From the NCBI GenBank assembly GCA_025353305.1, contig JANXQX010000287.1:1-7856 (forward strand): 7,856 nucleotides of DNA, given 5' to 3'. Source of the DNA: Holophagaceae bacterium (GTDB lineage Bacteria > Acidobacteriota > Holophagae > Holophagales > Holophagaceae). Below are positions 4,730-7,856 of the stretch, piece by piece (within the stretch, counting starts at the first letter, position 1; the number at the start of each line of letters is the position of its first letter). Below the pieces are notes generated by a model, which was not told where the DNA came from, did not search any database, and was given only the letters and a program-made list of their open reading frames with translations. The translations under genes were made by a program, and so were the position numbers.

Positions 4730-7687
4730 ATGAAACGCCGCTGGGAAAGAGAAGAGCTGGAATTGCATTGGGGGTTGCTGCCTCCCGAATCGGGACTGCT
4801 TCGCAATAAGAGCGGGTCCACCCGCCTGGGATTCGCGCTGCTCCTGAAGTTCTTCCAGATGGAGGGTCGATTCCCGACGGCACCCCATGAAATTCCAGAT
4901 CAGGTCGTGAACTACCTTTCCGATCAAATCCAGGTTCCGTCTGATGTTTGGCTGGATTACCCCTGGGAAGGCATCACTATCCGCCGTCATCGTTCCGAGA
5001 TTCGCAAATGGGCGGGATTCCGGGAAGCCAATGTGAAGGATGCCCAGGCGTTGGAAGCCTGGCTCCTGGAGGAGGTCCTGCCCACGGAGCAGCGGTACGA
5101 CCGCTTGAAGGAAGCGGCCTTGAATCGCTGCCGGACCCTGCGGATTGAACCGCCTGGCCCAGAACGCCTCAAGCGCCACATCCGAGCGGCGGCCCATGCG
5201 CATGAAACCCGGTTCAGCGAAGGCATCTTCCAGCAGTTGCCCGCATCGGCCCTGAAACGGCTCGAAAATCTGCTGGCGCCTCTTCCCTCCGAGACAGGAG
5301 AAGCCGAGTGGACGGCATGGCAGAACCTGAAGGCCGACCCTGGGAAGGCCGGCGTGGAGAGCGTCAAGGAGGCCGCAGCCCGACTGCGGATGGTGCGAGA
5401 AGTTGGGCTTCCAGCCAACCTTTTCATGGGTGTCACCCCCAAGCTCTTGGAACGCTACGCCAAGCGGGCCTCCGTCGAAGAGCCCTTCGAGCTTCGTCGT
5501 CATGGTGGTCCACTCCAGGCAACGATCCTCGCGGCCTTCCTTCACCGCAGGAGTGAGGAGCTGACCGACCATCTCGTGGATCTGCTGGTAGAAATCATCC
5601 ACAAGATGGGTAAGCGGGCCGAGAAGAAAGTGGAGGAAGAGCTATCGGGCCAACTCCAGAAGGTGCCCGGCAAACTCGGGGTGCTGGTCCGAATGGCGGA
5701 GGCCTCCCTGAACACGCCAGAAGGCGTGGTGAACCAGGTCATCTTCCCGGTGGCGTCCGAAAAGCTCTTGAAGTCCCTTCTCCAGGAGATTCAGAACTCC
5801 GGCCCGGCCTACCAAAACACCGTTCGGATGGTGCTCAAGCGATCCTATCAATCCCATTATCGGCGTATGCTTCCAGAGCTGCTCGGCACCTTGGAATTCA
5901 AGTGCGGGAATGCCCGCCATCAGCCCGTGATGGATGCCCTGGAAGTGCTGAAGGCTTTCTTGGCACACAAGGGATCGTCGTACCCGGAAGGGACGAAGGT
6001 TCCCATCGCGGGCGTTGTACGCCCCGTCTGGATGCCGTTGGTGGTCGAAGCGGACGGAGACCCGCCGAAAATCAACCGTGTGGCTTACGAGATCTGCGTT
6101 CTGAGGGCACTCCGGGAGCAACTCCGATGCCGGGAAATTTGGGTGGTGGGCAGCCGCCGATACCGGAACCCCGAGGAGGATCTTCCTCAGGATTTCGAGG
6201 CGAGACGGGAGGCCTACTACGGGGATCTGGGCGTTCCCCTGGATGTGAAGGTCTTTACGGCTGCCCTCAAGGAGGAAATGACGAGGGGGCTGACGGCTCT
6301 GAACGAGGGAATGCCCACCAATCCCAAAGTGAAGATCCTCCCAAAAAAAGACGGGTGGATCTTGGTCTCTCCCTTCGAGCCGCAGGCAGAACCCGAGAGT
6401 CTGGGTGCGCTCAAGACTGAGATGGCGCGGCGCTGGCCTATGACGAGCCTCCTGGATGTCCTAAAGGAAACTGATCACCAAGTGACCTTCACACAATTCC
6501 TCCGAAGCGGAACCGAGCGGGAGCACCTGGATCGGCGCGTACTGAGGCGCCGCCTCCTTCTATGCCTCTATGGACTCGGGACCAATACCGGCCTCAAGCG
6601 GATGGCCACCGGGCAGGAAGATGATTCACCCAAGGATCTGCTCTATGTCCGGCGCCGTTTTCTTTCGCTCGAAGGTCTGCGCCAGGCCATTGCCCAGGTG
6701 GTGAATGCCACCTTGGAAGTCCGCCTGACCCAGGTGTGGGGCGAAGCCACCACAGCCTGCGCCTCGGATTCCAAGCAGTTCGGAGCATGGGACCAGAACC
6801 TCCTCACGGAGTGGCATCACCGCTATGGCGGGCGCGGCGTGATGGCCTATTGGCATGTCGAGAAGAAGTCCACCTGCATCTATTCCCAATTCAAACGGGT
6901 TTCCTCCTCGGAGGCCGCCGCCATGATTGAAGGGGTCCTGCGCCACTGCACCGAAATGGGGGTAGAGCGGCAATACGTGGATAGCCACGGACAGAGCGAG
7001 GTTGCCTTCGCCTTCTGCCGCCTGCTTGGTTTCGAGTTGATGCCACGGCTCAAAGGAATTCATCGTCAACAGCTTTATCGGCCTGTTCCTGGAGAGGTCC
7101 ATGAAAACCTCGAATTGGTGATGGCCTCCAGGTCGATCAACTGGGAGCTGATCGAGCAGCAGCTCGACGCAATGGTGAAACACGCCGTGGCCCTGAAAAT
7201 GGGAATGGCCGATGCGGAGAGCATCTTGCGCCGTTTCACCCGCACGAACATCCAGCACCCGGCCTACAAGGCTTTCGCGGAGCTGGGCAAGGCCATCAAG
7301 ACAATTTTCCTATGCCGCTACTTGGCCTCGGAGGAGCTGCGCCGGGAAATCAATGAGGGCCTGAATGTCGTGGAGAATTGGAACAGTGCTAACGGCTTCA
7401 TTTTCTATGGCAAAGGTGGAGAGTTATCCACGAATCGGCGCGAGGACCAGGAGATGGGCTTGCTCTGTCTTCATCTGCTCCAGTCCAGCCTTGTATTCGT
7501 CAACACGCTGATGATCCAGCGCGTGCTAACCGACCCTGCATGGACAAGCCCGATGGGGACACGGGATCTAGCTGCTCTTAGCCCGTTGGTCTACCATCAC
7601 ATCAATCCCTACGGCCTCTTTGAGCTGGACCTGGATGCGAGGCTTCCGCTTGGAGACACCAACCCAGAGGTTGTCCCGGGTACTTGA
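4730..7687 (+). CDS. tnpA: Tn3-family transposase
   Basis: A 985-aa transposase of normal length for the Tn3 family, which pairs the 38-bp ends and drives replicative transposition through a cointegrate. The N-terminus has the [20 protein letters not shown] segment usual for the family's DNA-binding domain. The C-terminal catalytic domain carries the DDE triad: Asp680 in [11 protein letters not shown], Asp751 in [14 protein letters not shown], and Glu882 in [14 protein letters not shown] followed by FIFYGKGGE and a leucine-rich helix. Spacing of the three fits Tn3 transposases. The start is ATG 4730 with a strong GGGGAGGGG just upstream. The stop TGA lies inside the right inverted repeat, at the same repeat position as the stop of tnpR. 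Only 48 bp without a visible terminator separate it from the flavoprotein gene, so read-through from the sulfur operon is likely. The frame is intact with no missing catalytic residue. Confidence 0.97.
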   Translation: MKRRWEREELELHWGLLPPESGLLRNKSGSTRLGFALLLKFFQMEGRFPTAPHEIPDQVVNYLSDQIQVPSDVWLDYPWEGITIRRHRSEIRKWAGFREANVKDAQALEAWLLEEVLPTEQRYDRLKEAALNRCRTLRIEPPGPERLKRHIRAAAHAHETRFSEGIFQQLPASALKRLENLLAPLPSETGEAEWTAWQNLKADPGKAGVESVKEAAARLRMVREVGLPANLFMGVTPKLLERYAKRASVEEPFELRRHGGPLQATILAAFLHRRSEELTDHLVDLLVEIIHKMGKRAEKKVEEELSGQLQKVPGKLGVLVRMAEASLNTPEGVVNQVIFPVASEKLLKSLLQEIQNSGPAYQNTVRMVLKRSYQSHYRRMLPELLGTLEFKCGNARHQPVMDALEVLKAFLAHKGSSYPEGTKVPIAGVVRPVWMPLVVEADGDPPKINRVAYEICVLRALREQLRCREIWVVGSRRYRNPEEDLPQDFEARREAYYGDLGVPLDVKVFTAALKEEMTRGLTALNEGMPTNPKVKILPKKDGWILVSPFEPQAEPESLGALKTEMARRWPMTSLLDVLKETDHQVTFTQFLRSGTEREHLDRRVLRRRLLLCLYGLGTNTGLKRMATGQEDDSPKDLLYVRRRFLSLEGLRQAIAQVVNATLEVRLTQVWGEATTACASDSKQFGAWDQNLLTEWHHRYGGRGVMAYWHVEKKSTCIYSQFKRVSSSEAAAMIEGVLRHCTEMGVERQYVDSHGQSEVAFAFCRLLGFELMPRLKGIHRQQLYRPVPGEVHENLELVMASRSINWELIEQQLDAMVKHAVALKMGMADAESILRRFTRTNIQHPAYKAFAELGKAIKTIFLCRYLASEELRREINEGLNVVENWNSANGFIFYGKGGELSTNRREDQEMGLLCLHLLQSSLVFVNTLMIQRVLTDPAWTSPMGTRDLAALSPLVYHHINPYGLFELDLDARLPLGDTNPEVVPGT

Positions 7688-7718
7688 TACCGGGTGACAC
7701 GAATGTTGGGTTCACCCC
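7681..7718 (-). repeat. Tn3-type terminal inverted repeat, right (38 bp)
   Basis: An exact reverse complement of 448-485 over 38 bp, ending with the outer CCCC at 7718. The tnpA stop codon (7685-7687) is inside it. Read from the IS110 side on the minus strand, its GGGGTGA puts an in-frame TGA two codons after the junction, ending the interrupted IS110 frame. Confidence 0.97.
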
Positions 7719-7723
7719 TCATA
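7719..7723. repeat. Target site duplication, right copy (TCATA)
   Basis: The 5 bp after the right inverted repeat are TCATA, identical to 443-447. The pair marks the insertion point in the IS110 gene. Confidence 0.95.
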
Positions 7724-7834
7724 GCGAGGCCCTCCGCTGGGCCCAGAGCGCACCAGGCAGGCCACGACCACGGCCGAATGGACATCCAGCCCGCAAGCCA
7801 CGGGATGGACAACTTCAGTGATTTCACGGTCCAT
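7719..7834 (-). pseudogene. IS110-family transposase, N-terminal fragment (codons 1-38)
   Basis: Minus-strand start of the interrupted IS110 transposase. It begins at ATG 7834 and runs 38 codons plus two bases to the transposon junction. EVVHPVACGLDVHSAVVVAC is the characteristic IS110 beginning, with Asp17 as the first residue of the DEDD catalytic set. The next codons read into the right inverted repeat and meet TGA after two further residues, so only a peptide of about 40 residues would be made. Joined to the fragment at 447-1, the reading frame is restored without a gap. Confidence 0.9.
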
Positions 7835-7838
7835 GGGA

Positions 7839-7844
7839 CCTCCT
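7839..7844 (-). promoter_or_regulatory. Ribosome binding site of the interrupted IS110 transposase
   Basis: AGGAGG on the minus strand (within GAGAGGAGG, 7847-7839), 4 bases before ATG 7834. It supports this as the true IS110 start. The rest of the sequence to 7856 is short 5' leader; its promoter lies beyond the window. Confidence 0.7.
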
Positions 7845-7856
7845 CTCGAAAAAGGA

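Larger units (their letters stand above)
448..7718. mobile_element. Complete Tn3-family transposon with sulfur-metabolism cargo, 7271 bp
   Basis: The element is bounded by perfect 38-bp inverted repeats and a 5-bp TCATA duplication. It carries an intact Tn3 transposase at the right end and an intact serine resolvase at the left end, with a four-gene cargo between them. In classical Tn3 elements tnpA and tnpR sit next to each other. Here they are at opposite ends, both reading outward, and both end inside the terminal repeats. The cargo consists of a cysteine desulfurase-like enzyme, an ArsR-rhodanese regulator, a DsrE protein and a sulfide-oxidising-type flavoprotein. All six genes have open frames, perfect ends and a clean target duplication, which suggests a recent and possibly still active insertion. 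It interrupts an IS110-family transposase gene after codon 38. Confidence 0.96.

Noticed and set aside
4715..5602. 295-aa minus-strand open frame
   Set aside because: Antisense to the 5' part of tnpA. No recognisable motif, and the tnpA frame is intact throughout.
6626..7258. 210-aa minus-strand open frame
   Set aside because: Antisense to the catalytic region of tnpA, where DDE residues are conserved in the forward frame.
1..7856. CRISPR array, tRNA or rRNA gene, toxin-antitoxin pair
   Set aside because: No regularly spaced repeats, no RNA-gene signature and no small paired genes were seen on either strand.

Overview
The window holds one complete Tn3-family transposon of about 7.3 kb (448-7718) with a sulfur-chemistry cargo, inserted into an IS110-family insertion sequence. 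The ends are unambiguous. Two perfect 38-bp inverted repeats (448-485 and 7681-7718) begin with GGGG, and each is flanked by the same 5-bp direct repeat TCATA (443-447 and 7719-7723). The interrupted gene lies on the minus strand: its start is at 7834-7719, and it resumes at 447 and runs off the window at base 1. Removing the transposon and one TCATA copy restores one open frame with all four DEDD residues expected of an IS110 transposase, so the insertion looks simple and precise.

Layout inside the transposon, left to right: left repeat; serine resolvase tnpR (minus, 1084-479); a 111-bp gap with a strong dyad that is probably part of the res site; a cysteine desulfurase/selenocysteine lyase-like PLP enzyme (minus, 2341-1196); a compact divergent control region (2342-2423) with a 7-bp dyad operator and promoter hexamers; then on the plus strand an ArsR-rhodanese fusion regulator (2424-3182), a DsrE-family protein (3179-3499, overlapping by ATGA), a sulfide:quinone oxidoreductase/flavocytochrome c sulfide dehydrogenase-like flavoprotein (3524-4681), and the Tn3 transposase tnpA (4730-7687); right repeat.

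Functional reading. The four cargo proteins all belong to families that make, carry, sense or oxidise sulfane sulfur: the desulfurase can release sulfur as an enzyme persulfide, the rhodanese and DsrE proteins have cysteine pairs suited to persulfide handling, and the flavoprotein keeps the two cysteines used for sulfide oxidation. This looks like a mobile sulfide or sulfane-sulfur response module under its own regulator. Everything on each side is transcribed outward from the central control region, and I see no terminator before tnpR or tnpA. Transposition genes could therefore be driven partly by the sulfur-responsive promoters; this is inference.

Host: a fairly G+C-rich bacterium with strong Shine-Dalgarno sites and frequent ATG/TTG starts. 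Nothing in the window is a reliable taxonomic marker, since all of it is mobile DNA, so I do not name a lineage. No tRNA, rRNA, CRISPR array or origin was seen. The only gaps without a gene are shorter than about 120 bp.
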